Below are positions 34,785 to 47,082 of a DNA stretch of 64,000 nucleotides, one piece after another. Source of the DNA: Begonia masoniana (Eukaryota > Streptophyta > Magnoliopsida > Cucurbitales > Begoniaceae). The position numbers and the translations under genes were made by a program. Under the pieces are notes generated by a model. That model did no database searches, was not told the origin of the DNA, and saw only the letters and a list, made by a program, of their open reading frames with translations. The first letter of the stretch is position 1, and every line of letters begins with the position of its first letter. The stretch spans positions 11,110,301 to 11,174,300 of the forward strand of contig CM039510.1 of assembly GCA_022432975.1 (NCBI GenBank), in the 5' to 3' direction.

Positions 34785-37700
34785 ATTGCCTAAGACAAAG
34801 AGGATCCGGAATGGCTCAAACCATCTTTCGGCTTCCCATGTGGTTCCTCACGTTTATGATTTGCGCCATAAAAAACTTTCACCAACGGGACACCACTTTT
34901 TGCCACACGTTTTGATGAGGTGTCCAGAATCGTATGGGACTTTCTTCATAGTTAGTGGTCGGCATGATGTCAAAGTCCAATGTTGCACGATCTGAGTTGG
35001 ATCCGTACACCTTTCTCAGCCATCGAAACAGAAAAATATTGTGAACTCCATCCATGACGCATGGCAACTGTAGTCTGTAGGCCATGTTCCCAACTCTCTT
35101 TAAAATTGGAAAAAGGCACAACAAAATCTTGGCTTAGCTTCCCCGTCTTGCCCAAATCTCATCCCGACTTGAAAGGTGACACCTTCAAAAACACTCATCA
35201 CCCTCAGCCAAATTCTAAAATCTCTTATCCGATGGTCTGCATGAGCTCTTCTGTCGACTTTGTGCAGCTTGGATTCTTTGCTGATTGACGTATGACCCAA
35301 GACATCTGTTGTAGTATCTCGGGGCCGATAAGCTTGGTTTCCCCAACTTCATCCCAACACAACGGGGATCTACACTTTCTGCCATAAAGTGCTTCATATG
35401 GAGCCATGCCGATGGTAGCCTGATAGCTATTGTTGTAGGCAAACTCCACAAGTGGCAAATATCTACTCCAAGGAGCATGAAGTTCCAGCAACGCACGCCC
35501 TTAACATATCCTCCAATGTCTGAATCGTTCTCTCAGATTGTCATCCGTCTGTGGGTGAAACGCCGTGCTGAAGTCCAGTCTAGTGCCCAAGGAGCTTTGC
35601 AAGCTTCTCCAAAACCTGGAAGTGAATCTAGGATCCCGTCAGAAACAATCGACACCGGAATACCATGCAGCTTAACAATCTCACGATGTACAGCTCCGCA
35701 TACTGATCCATGGAGTATGTCGTCTTCACAGGTAGAAAGTGGGCCGACTTCGTCCATCTGTCAACTATGACCCAAATGCTATTATGCCCTTAGCTGTCCT
35801 TGGAAGGCCAACAACAAAGTCCATTGTGATGTTCTCCCACTTCCATTCGGGAATCGGAAGAGTCTGAAGCGTCCCACTTGGTCGTTGATGTTCAGCTTTG
35901 ACTTGTTGACATATCATACAAGACTCCACATACTTGGCCACTTCATTCTTCATATTCGGCCACCAGAAGTGAAGCTTCAAGTCCTGATACATCTTTGTGC
36001 TTCCAGGATGCACAGAGAAAGAAGACGAATGGGGCTTCCGACAAGATGTGCTTCCGTAGCTCTTCGTCTTTCGGAACATACCATCTGTTTTTGAACTTCA
36101 GAATTCCATCTCCCGAATAACTGAAATCGGAAGAAGCCATTGGTACCTTGCCCACCATATCAGCCATCTCCTTTGAATTGGTCTTCTGGGCTTCCTTAAT
36201 TCGGTCCAAGACGGTGGGCCGTAGGGTTAAGTCTGATAGTATGGCTGATAGCCCAGAAAACTATCTCCATATCGAACTTCTGTATCTCCGTCCTCAAAGG
36301 CATCGATACGGCCGACATAACTGTTTGCATAGTAGCTGGCATCCTGCTCAGTGCATCAGCTACATCATTAGCTTTACCAGGATGGTATTTGATCTCAACA
36401 TCGTAGTCCTTTTACAAATTCTAACCACCGCCTCTGTCTCATATTCACTCTTTCTGAGTAAAGAGGTACTTCAAACTCTTGTGGTCAGAAAACACCTCAC
36501 ATGATTGTCCATATAGGTGGTGTCTCCATACTTTCAACGCAAATACAACTGCCGCTAACTCAAGGTCGTGAGTAGGGTAGTTTTCCTCATGGCTCTTCAA
36601 TTGTCTGGATGCTATGCCACAACCTTTCCCTCTTGCATTAATACACATCCCAAACCAATCTTGGATGCATCGCAGTATACGCTGAATTTTCCGTCTTCAG
36701 TTGGCAATACTAGTAGAGGGGCCGTGGTTAATTTCTGCTTGAGTGTCTGAAAGCTCACATCACTGCTTCAGACCACCTGAACTTGATGTTCTTCTTTGTT
36801 AAGCTGGTCATAGGTTTTGCTATCACAGAGAAGTCTTTAATGAACTTCTGTAATAACCCAGCTAGTCCGATAAAGCTTCGTACTTCGCTGGCATTCCTCG
36901 GTTTTGGCCAATCTTTCACGGCCAGAATCTTGGCTGGATCCACGGACACTCCTTCTGCCGACACCACATGGCCCAAGAAATTAATTCTGCTCAGCCAGAA
37001 TTCACACTTTGATAGCTTGGCATATAATCGATGCTGCTTTAGGATTGACAGTACAATAGCCAAGTGCTTTTCATGTTCGGCCTCATTCCTGGAATAAACC
37101 AGAATGTCGTCGATGAAAACGATCACAAATTTATCCAAGACATCTTGGAATATCCTGTTCATCAGGTCCATAAATGCTGCCGGAGCATTAGTTAACCCGA
37201 ACGACATCACCAAGAACTCGTAATGCCCGTACCGGGTCCTGAAGGCGGTCTTTGGAATATCTTCGGGTCTGACCTTCAACTGGTAATAACCGGAGCGCAA
37301 GTCAATCTTTGAGAATACCCGAGCCCCCTGTACTGATCAAACAAATCATCGATTCTTGGCAACGGGTACTTATTCTTGATCGTCAACTTATTCAACTCAC
37401 GGTAGTCAATACACATCCGTAAGGACCCATCCTTCTTCTTAACAAATAAGACGGGAGCACCCCACGGGGAGAAACTTGGGCGCACAAAACCCTTGTCCAC
37501 CAGTTCTTTCAGCTGAGTCTTCAACTCCTTCAGCTCTATTGGTGCCATGCGGTACGGATTCTTCGATACTGGTTCAGCACCAGGATACACATCGATCTCG
37601 AACTCGATCTCACGATCAGGTGGCAATCCCGGCAAGTCATCCAGGAAGACCTGTGAGAAGTCTCGAACTACCGGAATATTTGGAAGTTCCACCTCACCTT

Positions 37701-38376
37701 GTCTTTGAATATCTACCACGTTGGCAAGGAATCCGACACATCCTGACCTCATCAGCTGTTGAGCTTTCAAGGTGGATATAACAGGCACACTATGTTTCTT
37801 TGGTATTGCCTGATAGGAGAACTCTACTTTGTTCGGGCGCTTAAAAGTCACGAGCCCGGACCTACAGTCGATAGTGGCATGATGTCTAAATAGCCAGTCC
37901 ATCTCCAGAATGACGTCGTACCCTTTCATACCAATAACGATGAGGTTGGCGTACAACTTCTGGTCTCCTACTGACACTACATCACCCCGTATGACCCGCT
38001 CGGAGCGCATAAACTCTCCGGACGGTAGCATAATGCTGTAGGGCTGATCAGACAACGTACAACTAACCTTCTGTCTAACTACGAAGTCCCCCGACACAAA
38101 TGAATGTGTGGCCCCAGTATCCCACAAGGTATAAGCAGGTACATCACACACCAAAATTTTACCTGTGATTGCTGTGTGCAAATCAGCATCATCAACATCC
38201 TCCATCATTGCAAACACTCTTGGCACGGCTTGACCTGTTCTGGTGTCGGGCATTGGGCAATCCCGAACAAGATGGCCTACTTTGCCGCATCGGAAACACT
38301 GGCCAGCAGCAAGCCTACATTCTCCTCTGTGAGGTTTCTGGCACTGTGGGCATACTAAAGGCTGAGGAGCCCCCAT
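34785..38376 (-). pseudogene. pol: Pro-Pol of Tekay copy 3, interrupted by single-base indels
   Basis: Zinc knuckle, protease and the start of RT are open for 366 codons (38376-37276). RT continues in a second frame (37300-36755) with FIDD intact, and further frames cover RNase H (36648-36445), the integrase finger (36209-35765), the integrase core (35757-35533 and 35491-35225) and the chromodomain side. Frame changes come from isolated one-base losses or gains against copy 1, for example near 37330, 36770, 36400, 36030 and 35540. The nucleotide sequence is otherwise almost that of 10414-14007, so residual sequence error is as likely as real mutation. Confidence 0.88.
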
Positions 38377-38532
38377 TGGTCTCTTTCCTTTGTCTTGGTA
38401 GAGGATGGCTTCATTGGGCCTTTTAATGCCCCTGTTTTGTTGCTGTTGAGGTTGTAAATTCTGACCTCTTTGTTGTTGTTGTTGCTGTTGAGGAACACTT
38501 CGAATAATCCCTCTTGGTGAATCTCTTTGTCT

Positions 38533-39209
38533 CTAGGACTTTATTTCTAAGGCCTCTAACTGATAGGCCTTGGCCACCACCTTCACATATGGTGCCTCAT
38601 CAAAACCTCCAGTTGTGATTCCTCGCAGAAGGTCCATTTTTAAACCTTGAATAAACTGGTGTACCTTGTTCTCATCAGTGGCCACCATGTGTGTTGCATA
38701 TCGGGATAACGACTCAAATTTCTGAACATATTCAGCCACTGACCCATACTGTCGCAGCCGAGAGAAACTCAAGCAACTTTTCCTTCCTCACTCCTCTGTC
38801 AAAGTACTTCTCGTAGAAGATTTTCGTGAATCCTTCCCAGCTTATGCCACTGTAGTTGACTGCACTGTGTCCCACCAAAATCCCGCACTTTCGGTGAGAT
38901 AGAACGTGGCACAAATAACTTTCTTGCTGTCTTCTACTTCAGCATAGCCGAACATCTTCTCCATTGTTCGAATCCAGGTTTCAGCACGGGTCGGGTCTGT
39001 AGACAGTCCATCAAATGAAGGCGGCTGAAGTCGCCGAAATCTATCTCCACTGTTATCACGTGAAGCATTCCCATGATTATTGTTATTGTTCCCGCCATCT
39101 TCTCTGGCCATCATACGTTCCACCATGCGGGATGTACTCCCACCAGCTCGGTTAATCTGTCAATGGCCCGAGAACTTTCACTTGACTCATCCTGATGTCC
39201 TCTCACCAT
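38533..39209 (-). pseudogene. gag: Gag of Tekay copy 3, three single-base indels
   Basis: Starts at the ATG at 39209 and ends at the same TAG (38533-38535) as copy 1. Against 14164-14841 it lost one T near 39134 and one A near 38845 and gained one A near 38766, so the domain is spread over three frames. All else matches. Confidence 0.88.
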
Positions 39210-39368
39210 TTCTAAGGAACCCTATAAACAGAATAACCTAATTTAATAAACAGAACTTTGACAGGAATTTAAACACTTACAGTTGGTGGAGTGATCTCAC
39301 GTGGCGGGTTGCGCAGTCAGACATTTCACAGAATCGGTTTTAAAACCTTGTCTCTCTGATACCATAAC

Positions 39369-41567
39369 TGTGACAGCCCAAATCCAAACCCGATCGGGGT
39401 CCGGGATCAGGCCGTCACTCCGGGACAGTTAACAGAAAACAGAGACTATTTTTTTTTTTTATTTCTAAAACTTTATACTTTTAAAACCTTAACAGAGAGT
39501 ATAAACCTTCTCTGGAAGTGAAACTGGAAAACACATTTAAGCTGGATGTAAATAAACAAAGAGAACAGTTGATGTGAATAAGACGAAAACAGTGGATGTA
39601 TATAAGACAAAAGTGAACAGTACCGGTAGATGGATATAAGACGGAATCGGTAGATGTATATAAAACGAAATCGGTTGATGCATATAAGACAAAGTGAACA
39701 GTACCGGTAGATGGATATAAAACGGAATCGGTAGATGTATATAAAACGAAATCGGTAGATGCATATAAGACAAAGTGAACAGTACCGGTAGATGGATATA
39801 AGACGAAATCGGTTGATGTACATAAGACGAAACCGGTTGATGTATATAAGACAAAAGTGAACAGTAACCGGTAGACGTATTTTAAACAAGGGAACGATGG
39901 ATGTAGAGTTTAAAGACAAATTGACAACTTTTATCATGAAGACATACGAACAGAGAGAGTAAAAACAGAAGACATGGAAGTCTCAAACTCATAAACCAGC
40001 TCAAAACCTGATTTTTCGAACACAACAGAAAACATGACAGAAACTTAAGAAAGATCACACTACATGGATAGCTCTAAAACCAGAAACTATCTATGCACAG
40101 ACTAGCAGAAAATATTCCAAACAATTCCAGAATACTTCAGAACATAAATTCAACTGTCAATACAGAGGTTTTAAATACATCAGCAACAGAACCTATACAT
40201 TACAAAAAAAATCCAGCAGAGTTTATAAACAAAACACAGGACTATAACAGAGTTTTAAAACAAAACACCAGAATTCCAGAAGAGTTTACAGATATGATTC
40301 TTTACTTTAAAGACTTAAACCTTAAGACAGAAGCTATGTCTGACTGCAGCAACCACCCCGAGAGCTCAAACCACCAACTACATCAGATCGTCATTTTGAG
40401 GAACAAGGTCCTCAGTTTCGAGTTCAGTACCTACATCAGAGAGTTCACCTATGAGTCTAAAACTCAGTAAGACCATAATACAGATGCAGTGATGCAAAAT
40501 GCTATGCATGCAGTTTTCAGAATACAGTGACAGAACAGAACTTACATTTCAGTGGCAGAGGGGTATAAGTGGGGCTTATAGGGGAACTGGCAAACAGATG
40601 GTGCACTATCAGGCACAGCAGATTTTCAGACTCCCAGGGAGGATAAAACCAGAGGGTCCTTGCTAGGGACAATTTATTTTCAGATTCCCAGGGAGGGATA
40701 AAACCAGAGGGCCAGTCCCCGTCCCACACTTAACCAGTACATTACAGACAGTCAGATTTTATCTTGTTTAATTTCAAACAGTGTACAGAAAACAGTTTTG
40801 CATGAGCTTTCAGAGAAAATCGTGTATGCATGAACAGTGCCTGAACTTAACTGGCAGACAACAGAAATAACAGAACATACCATGAAGAAGAATACAGACA
40901 ACTCAGAAACATAAACTATAACCTTTCTACCCAAAACAACCCGACAGAACTGAAATATCTAGTACCTCCATGATGTAGGGCCTTAAGGGCCAACCTACGG
41001 TTATGAACTTACTTGTGGTCCGAAATGCAGCAGGCTTGAACGCACGAGCACTGTGGTTCACGAACCTATAGCATGCATAAACGGACATTAACCCTAAACA
41101 TCACGAAACTAGCAAATAAATAAACTAAAATCGTTTTCTATCTAAGATGATTACCTTAGACCGAAAAGCAGGAGGAAAAAAATCAGAGAAGGAAGAAACT
41201 CCTTGCGTTGGTTTTCTTCAACCGCAAGAGAGAAGCAGAGAGGAAAATGAGATAGAGCAGAGAGGGAAATGTCTCACGTAGGAGGAAGAGAAGGAAATGA
41301 GATACATGGCTTGTCTTCTTCCACAAGTTTGCCAAGTGTCAATCATCCATTTGATTTCTCCCACCAACCTTAATTTCTTCCTAATTTGCCCTTCCATTGG
41401 TTTTTAACTAAAACATTATTTAGTTAATCGATTCGGTCTCACGAATCACCCTCGTTCGATTAAACACATCGACAATTTTATTAAAAACAATCATTGCATT
41501 AATATCGGAGAAATTCCGCTTACATATTCGGGGAATTATTACATAGGCAAAAATGCCGGGTGTTACA
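39369..41567 (-). repeat. 5' LTR, Tekay copy 3
   Basis: 2199 bp, nearly identical to 15000-17202, with the 82-bp array at about 39605-39870. Its flank GTCAAAGTTTAAC is that of copy 1. Confidence 0.93.
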
Positions 41568-43439
41568 GTCAAAGTTTAACAAGTCGAGCAGAGTCTGCTC
41601 AACGAGTCTTAATTAGTTGAGACTAAAGAATTAAACATACATAAATATTTTCAATTTATTTAATTATAATGTATATTTTTAAAAATTTAATTATTAAATT
41701 TATAATGATTATTTATTATTATCATGTCAAAATATAATATTATTTATTTAATAAATAAAATATTAGAAACATAACGTACAAAAAATAAAATTGTAGTCAC
41801 GAAAATTTTAATAAAAAATGAAAACTATCTTCAGAGTTAAAAAGTCTCACTGACTGAAGTTTTCATCTTTTATCTCTACGGGTACTTTGAGGGTCCACTT
41901 GCATCAGAAGCCCTTGGCCTTCGTAATGTTGGTGTGTGTATGGCTCACGGACATTCAAAACAATTTTCATTTCACAATCAAAATAAATCAAGTTTGTTCG
42001 AATACATTCTATGATCTTCTTTGTTATGTTTTGCCTCCAACTAATATGTCAACATGTTTAAACTTGATATATCAACATATTTAAACTTGAGCAACATGCA
42101 TCCGTATATGAAAGAGACTCACCTCTAGAATCAACAACCTTGAACACATTCAACGCATATGAAAATGAATTTGTTTCACCATCATCGTTGAGGTTTTAAA
42201 ACTCTCATGTGAAACTTTAATTGGTGACGATGTGGTGATGACATCACCCTAAACATCTCAATTAGGTTGATATATTAGTTATGATGTAGATTTATAACCA
42301 AACATGAACTTTAATAGAGATTGTTAATACAAGTTTTTAAGTTTCGATTACGTTGAGGGAATCAAATTCACACCACCTAGAAGTTATTATTGTTTTTGTT
42401 ATATCAATTTATTATTTAAATCTTTATTTTAGATATTTCATTTAAATTATTATGAATTCTCACAATTATAATATTCAGAATATTGATAATGATGTTAAAG
42501 AAGTTAGAGAGTTACCTTTTACATTTTCAATAAGACAATTATCCACATCTTTACCTCAAAAAAATATAGAATCATTTTCAAGTACAAAAAACTTAAAATT
42601 TATGAAAAAATAGAATTTAGAAATCATTGTATTAAAATTATGCATTTGTTTCCAATAGTTTGACTAGTACAATTGGTAGATATTATAAATTTTTTTACTT
42701 AAATGATCAAGTAAGAGATCCTACACAAACACAATTGAATGCTAGTGTTAATGAAACTTTTATTTATGAAAAAGTTAGAATGAGAGAAGAAATAACAATA
42801 CTTGTAGCACAATTTTTGTTGCTTTTATCATTCACGGATAGTGAAGCATTTGAAAAATTTATGAAAGAGTATGCTACTCCTAATTTTAAACGTGTACCTA
42901 AAAATACAACGATAAGCGACATTGTCAATGATATGAAAAATGAAATAATTACATTTTTGCAAATTCCACTTCAATGTCTATTTGTATCACATCAATTTTC
43001 GGAGTGCACGTAATGTTGTAGGTTATTAGTTGTAACTTCTCACTTTATTGATGAATTTTTACAATTAAATAAAAAAATTTAAAGATTTCGTAACTGTAAA
43101 TATATTCATATTTGTATTACTAAATATAGATATATGATGACAATATTGCAATATTTCCTATTAGAAATTGAATTTTTAATATAACTCTTGATAATACTAG
43201 TGCTAACGATATTGTTATTTATCATTTTTCATATGAGATGTGTGTGTCAGATTTTAAGTTTGGTTGTTAAAGATGATATAACATATATTTTGTCTCATAA
43301 TGAATTAATTCATATGTGCGATTTCTTACATAATTAGATCTAATTCGAAACAAGAACTTTGTAAATTTACACAACTTAGACAAAGAAAATTAAAAACCGA
43401 TGTACATAATAGATGAAATTCAACTTACTCAATGTGCAA
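41568..43439 (+). pseudogene. hAT transposase, N-terminal and middle part (best copy)
   Basis: A 117-codon frame at 42660-43013 contains DPTQTQLNASVNE, then REEITILVAQF, FEKFMKEYATPNFKRVPKNT and DIVNDMKNEI, matching the N-terminal half of plant RICESLEEPER-like hAT transposases. Beyond a frame break, TSHFIDEFLQLNKKI (about 43034-43080) and a stretch reading LDNTSANDIVIYHF (about 43185-43230) match the conserved catalytic-domain region (TAHFID, TLDNASAND). The frame is shifted several times and A/T runs vary, so it is inactive. The coding sequence is cut at 43439 by the family G solo LTR and resumes at 45911. Confidence 0.8.
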
Positions 43440-43650
43440 TGTGACGACCCCGGCCTGCCAAGGCCGCCACAGGACGGGAACAAGACTTTGACTTCGACTT
43501 AAACAGGACTCTAACATTTTGGACGTAAAATTTTTGACTTTTGTCAAACTCTTGAACGTTTAAAATGGCAAAACATAAAATGGACATAAAATGGAAGACT
43601 TAAAATGGAAAACATAAGAAAAGCTGGAAGACTTAAGCTGGAAGACCGAA

Positions 43651-43840
43651 TTGGACGACTGCAGAAATGGATGACTGCAGAAATGGACTACTGCAGAAAT
43701 AGACTACTGCAGAACTGGACTACTGTAGAACTGGACGACTACAGAACTGGACTACTGCAGAAATGGACGACTGCAGAAATGGACTACTGCAGAACTGGAC
43801 GACTGCAGAAATGGACGACTGCAGAACTGGACTACTGTAG
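43651..43840. repeat. 16-bp tandem array in LTR G
   Basis: The unit ATGGACTACTGCAGAA varies at a few places (ACTACTG/ACGACTG, GCAGAA/GTAGAA) over about 12 copies. Three units make 48 bp, so an 81-codon plus-strand frame stays open through it by periodicity alone. Confidence 0.88.
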
Positions 43841-43841
43841 A

Positions 43842-44346
43842 AATGGATGACTGTTTATAGAACAGAATGGACAACTGTTTAAAGAACAGAATGGACGCTG
43901 TTTAAAGAACAGAATGGACGACTGTTTACATAACAAAATGGACAACTGTTTAAAGAACAGAATGGACGACTGTTTACAGAACAGAATGGATGACTGTTTA
44001 AAGAACAGAATGGACGACTTTTTACAAAACAGAATGGACAACTGTTTAAATAACAGAATGGATGACTGTTTACAGAACAGAATTGACAATTGTTTAAAGA
44101 ACAGAATGGATGACTGTTTACAGAACAGAATGGACAACTGTTTAAAGAACAGAATGGATGACTGTTTACATAACAGAATGGACAACTATTTAAAGAACAG
44201 AATGGACGACTGTTTACATAACAGAATGGACAACTGTTTAAAGAACATAATGGATGACTGTTTACATAACAGAATGGACAACTGTTTAAAGAACAGAATG
44301 GATGACTGTTTACGTGACAAAATGGACAACTGTTTGAAGAACAGAA
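43842..44346. repeat. 24-bp tandem array in LTR G
   Basis: GGAYRACTGTTTAMAKAACAGAAT repeats about 21 times. Units with GATGACTGTTTACA and GACAACTGTTTAAA tend to alternate, giving a 48-bp dimer. Since 24 is a multiple of 3, frames of 150 codons (plus) and 117 codons (minus) persist; the plus frame repeats MDDCLQNR/MDNCLKNR. No start context or homology supports a protein. Confidence 0.92.
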
Positions 44347-45910
44347 TTCAATACTCCACCGATTGACCTGCTACCCCAGCCGATCGATCGGCTACCTTTC
44401 TATTCTACATGTCCTAATAACCTCACAACTCACTATTAAACTTCTTCCCAACCTCTTTAGACACAAAATGCTTTTAAATCCCAAAAAAAAAAACGATTCA
44501 AAACGAAATTTTTAAACGTGTTAGAAAACATGATAGAAGTTCAAGAAATCCAACTGCATGGATAGCTCTAAAACTCGAGAGAATCCATGCACAATCTAAA
44601 AGGAAAAGATTCCAAACAATTCTAGTATATTTCAAGAAAATTACAACTGTCAGAACAAATGTTTTAAAACATCAACACAATTCCTATACATCACATGAAT
44701 CCCAAAACTGTACAAACTCGACATACACTTTAAAACTACACCCCACAGGTCAAAAATGCGTCCGACTGCCGCAACCAACCCCACGAGCTCGTCCCGCCAA
44801 CTGCACCTACTCGTCGGCCTGAGGCACAGAGTTCTCATCCAGAGGATCCATACCTACAACAGGGAGTTCAACTATGAGCCTAGAGCTCAATAAGAACATA
44901 CAATGCAGAATGCTATGCATGAACTTTTGAAATACATGAACATTACTTCACATTACATTCAATTGGACAGGAGGTATAAGTGGGCTTTATAGAGGAACTG
45001 GTGCAGCAAGAGTACACAATAGGTACGTAACAGGAATACATGACAGGTACATAACAGGATGCCAGTCTCCGTCCCACACTTAACCGTACATTACATTACA
45101 GGTTTTATCTTTCTTAACTTCAAACCAAGTGTATAAAACATTTACATGACTTTCAAGAAAACGTGTATGCATGAACATATACAGTGCTTAAACGTAATTT
45201 GAACAGGCGGCAGAATAACAAAGCAAGATATAGAACAAAACACATTTAACTTAGAACGTAATTTACAACTTAACTACCCTACAACAACCCCGCTAAACAA
45301 AAACCTAGTATCTCCGTGATGTAGAGCCTTAAGGGCCAACTTATACTCATGAACTTACCTGATGTCCGTAAAGTTGAAAATCTTGCACATAAGTCCTTGG
45401 CGATTCACGAACCTATATCATATATAACCGGACCATTAACCCTAAACTTCAACAAAACTAAGGAATAACTAACTTAAACTCGTTAACTAACGTAAAAGGT
45501 TACCTTTACTGGAGAAAACTGGAGGAAACAGGAGAAGACGGAGTTTTTAGAATTTGTTGCACCTCGTCTGGAAGAGAGAAAACAGAGAGAAGAGGAAATT
45601 GAAGGTTTCACGTAGAAGAGAAGAGAAGGGAGGAAGAGAGAGGATGAACATGACTTCTTCAACAAGTTGAACATGTGTCAAGCCCTCATTGGCTCCCTCC
45701 CAACTACCTTAATTGCCTTCCCATATTGCCCTTCCATTGGTTTATAACTAAATTGTTAATTAGTTCGTCGATTCGGTCACTTCGAAACTCTCTCTCTTTC
45801 TATTAAACACTCCGAAAAATTTCACTAAAACATTCATTGTATTAATATCAAATTAATCCCGTTTAATAATTCAGAGAATAATTACATGGCAACAAATACC
45901 GGGTGTTACA

Positions 45911-46800
45911 TACAAAATGCTAGGTCATATTAACAAGTTATTTGTATTTTTATTAATAAAAAACACAAATATTAATCTTGATAAATATAGTTATGATATT
46001 GATAATAGATTTCTTGACTTTTTAAAATCTTTTTATGCTGATACATATGAATATTCTGCAATTTATTATCTCTCTTGTCTTTTTGTTCTTCCAATTTTTG
46101 TAAATTTAACATGTAATTTTGCACAATATTGATAAATAGATGAATTTAGTAATATTCTTAATAAGATAGAAAAAAATTTAAAATATATTGGCATGAAATT
46201 CTTCTTATTTTTTATTATGCATATATCATGGATTCTAGATATAAATTACAGAAATGTGTCTTATGATTATATACCACTTATTTAATTTGTAGTGATCAAC
46301 TAGCAAATGAAGTTGTTAATTTATATTCATTTTATAAAATATAATATTTTAATGTTAGTCGTGTATGTGCTTCTACGCATAGAGAGAGAGAGAGTTATGC
46401 TAGTAGCAATAGTTGTGTTGTTACTGTACCTCCATAATTTAGTATTCATTATATAAGAAGTGAATAAAATTTATTCTACTTCTTGGCGTAATAAACATAA
46501 TATTTATTTTGACACTTGTTATCAATTTTATCAGGACGAGACTTTTGATATTTTAATTGGTGAGAAATGTACTCTACCACATATCTTATTCTTTTTATAA
46601 TGAAACGTGATCTACTAACACCTCATGCGTTTACTATAGCATCAAAATATGCTTTAAGTGTAGGTAGACATGTGTACGATGAATGAAGAAGACGACTTTC
46701 ACTTGACCACGTGGGGGTACTCATTTGCATAAAAAATGTGAATGATGTCATAACGAGAGATCAACAATGAGAGGATGAAATAGTTGAAGAATTTAAAAAT
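45911..46800 (+). pseudogene. hAT transposase, C-terminal part
   Basis: This continues the hAT after the family G solo LTR. A 71-codon frame (45917-46132) includes LGHINKLFVFLL and DYLKSFY-like residues. Further down, TLPHILFF, DLLTPHAFTIASKYALSVGRHVYDE (about 46607-46690) and LDHVGVLICIKN (about 46695-46740) match the hAT dimerisation domain, where the family consensus is close to STVASESAFSTGGRVLD. Stops (TAA and TGA) and frame shifts break it. A run of GAGAGAGAG occurs at 46381-46394. The right terminal inverted repeat was not found. Confidence 0.75.
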
Positions 46801-46931
46801 TTAGACGTTAAAGATTAGATCTTGTTTTCCTTCTTTTCTATTGTATTTTAAAGTAATTTTTTGAATTTGTAATTTTTTGACATGTTGCAAATAATTGATA
46901 ATTAAACGTGTGTCAACCAAGTTATGATGTA

Positions 46932-47082
46932 TGTAAAACCTCGTATTTTTAATTAATTTTAAATTTCCACGTGTCAAATTTTTATCATTGACTGACAACA
47001 TGTCATGAATTGGCTCTTTTTGTCTTTTATAGCCACGTTGGATTTGTTGGTAATTTAGGATAAATTCAGTAATATGAGAAAT
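46932..47082 (+). mobile_element. Start of an older LTR (H), cut by element C
   Basis: TGTAAAACCTCGTATTTTTA at 46932 is a typical Ty3/gypsy LTR start. The sequence resumes at 53698 beyond element C, whose TSD GAAAT lies at 47078-47082 and 53693-53697. A TATA-like TTTATAAAGG follows near 53890. Confidence 0.5.

Larger units (their letters stand above)
34211..41567 (-). mobile_element. Tekay element, copy 3 (left LTR truncated)
   Basis: The left LTR is only 34211-34754, starting at the equivalent of about 9730 and lacking a further segment near 34340. The internal region is 34755-39368 and the right LTR 39369-41567. TSD GTCAA follows at 41568-41572, and the right flank is that of copy 1. Bases 34211 to about 35320 are noisy; from there on the sequence is nearly identical to copy 1 with isolated single-base indels. 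The primer site is present next to 39369. Confidence 0.88.
43440..45910 (-). mobile_element. Solo LTR, family G (minus), imperfect TSD
   Basis: In sense it runs TGTAACACCCGGTATT (at 45910) to GGGGTCGTCACA (at 43440), 2471 bp. The flanks are TGCAA (43435-43439) and TACAA (45911-45915), one mismatch, which points to an older insertion. Landmarks are donor-like AGGTAAGTTCAT near 45360, box AAGGCTCTACATCACGG, hairpin 44875-44889 (sense TGAGC-TCTAG-GCTCA), acceptor GTAG/GT, short frame MDPLDENSVPQADE, and two tandem arrays near the sense 3' end. It splits the hAT transposase. Confidence 0.88.

Noticed and set aside
8167..43439. Genuine tandem triplication of a 14-kb unit
   Set aside because: Not excluded outright, but identical flanks, indel-dominated noise with boundaries inside pol, homopolymer ends and the N gap favour an assembly fault.
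43651..44346. CRISPR-like array
   Set aside because: Units are contiguous with no unique spacers, lie in a plant LTR, and no cas genes are present.
43914..44366. 150-codon plus-strand frame with octapeptide repeat MDDCLQNR/MDNCLKNR
   Set aside because: It lies in a 24-bp tandem array inside a solo LTR; openness follows from a period divisible by three, and the opposite strand is open too.
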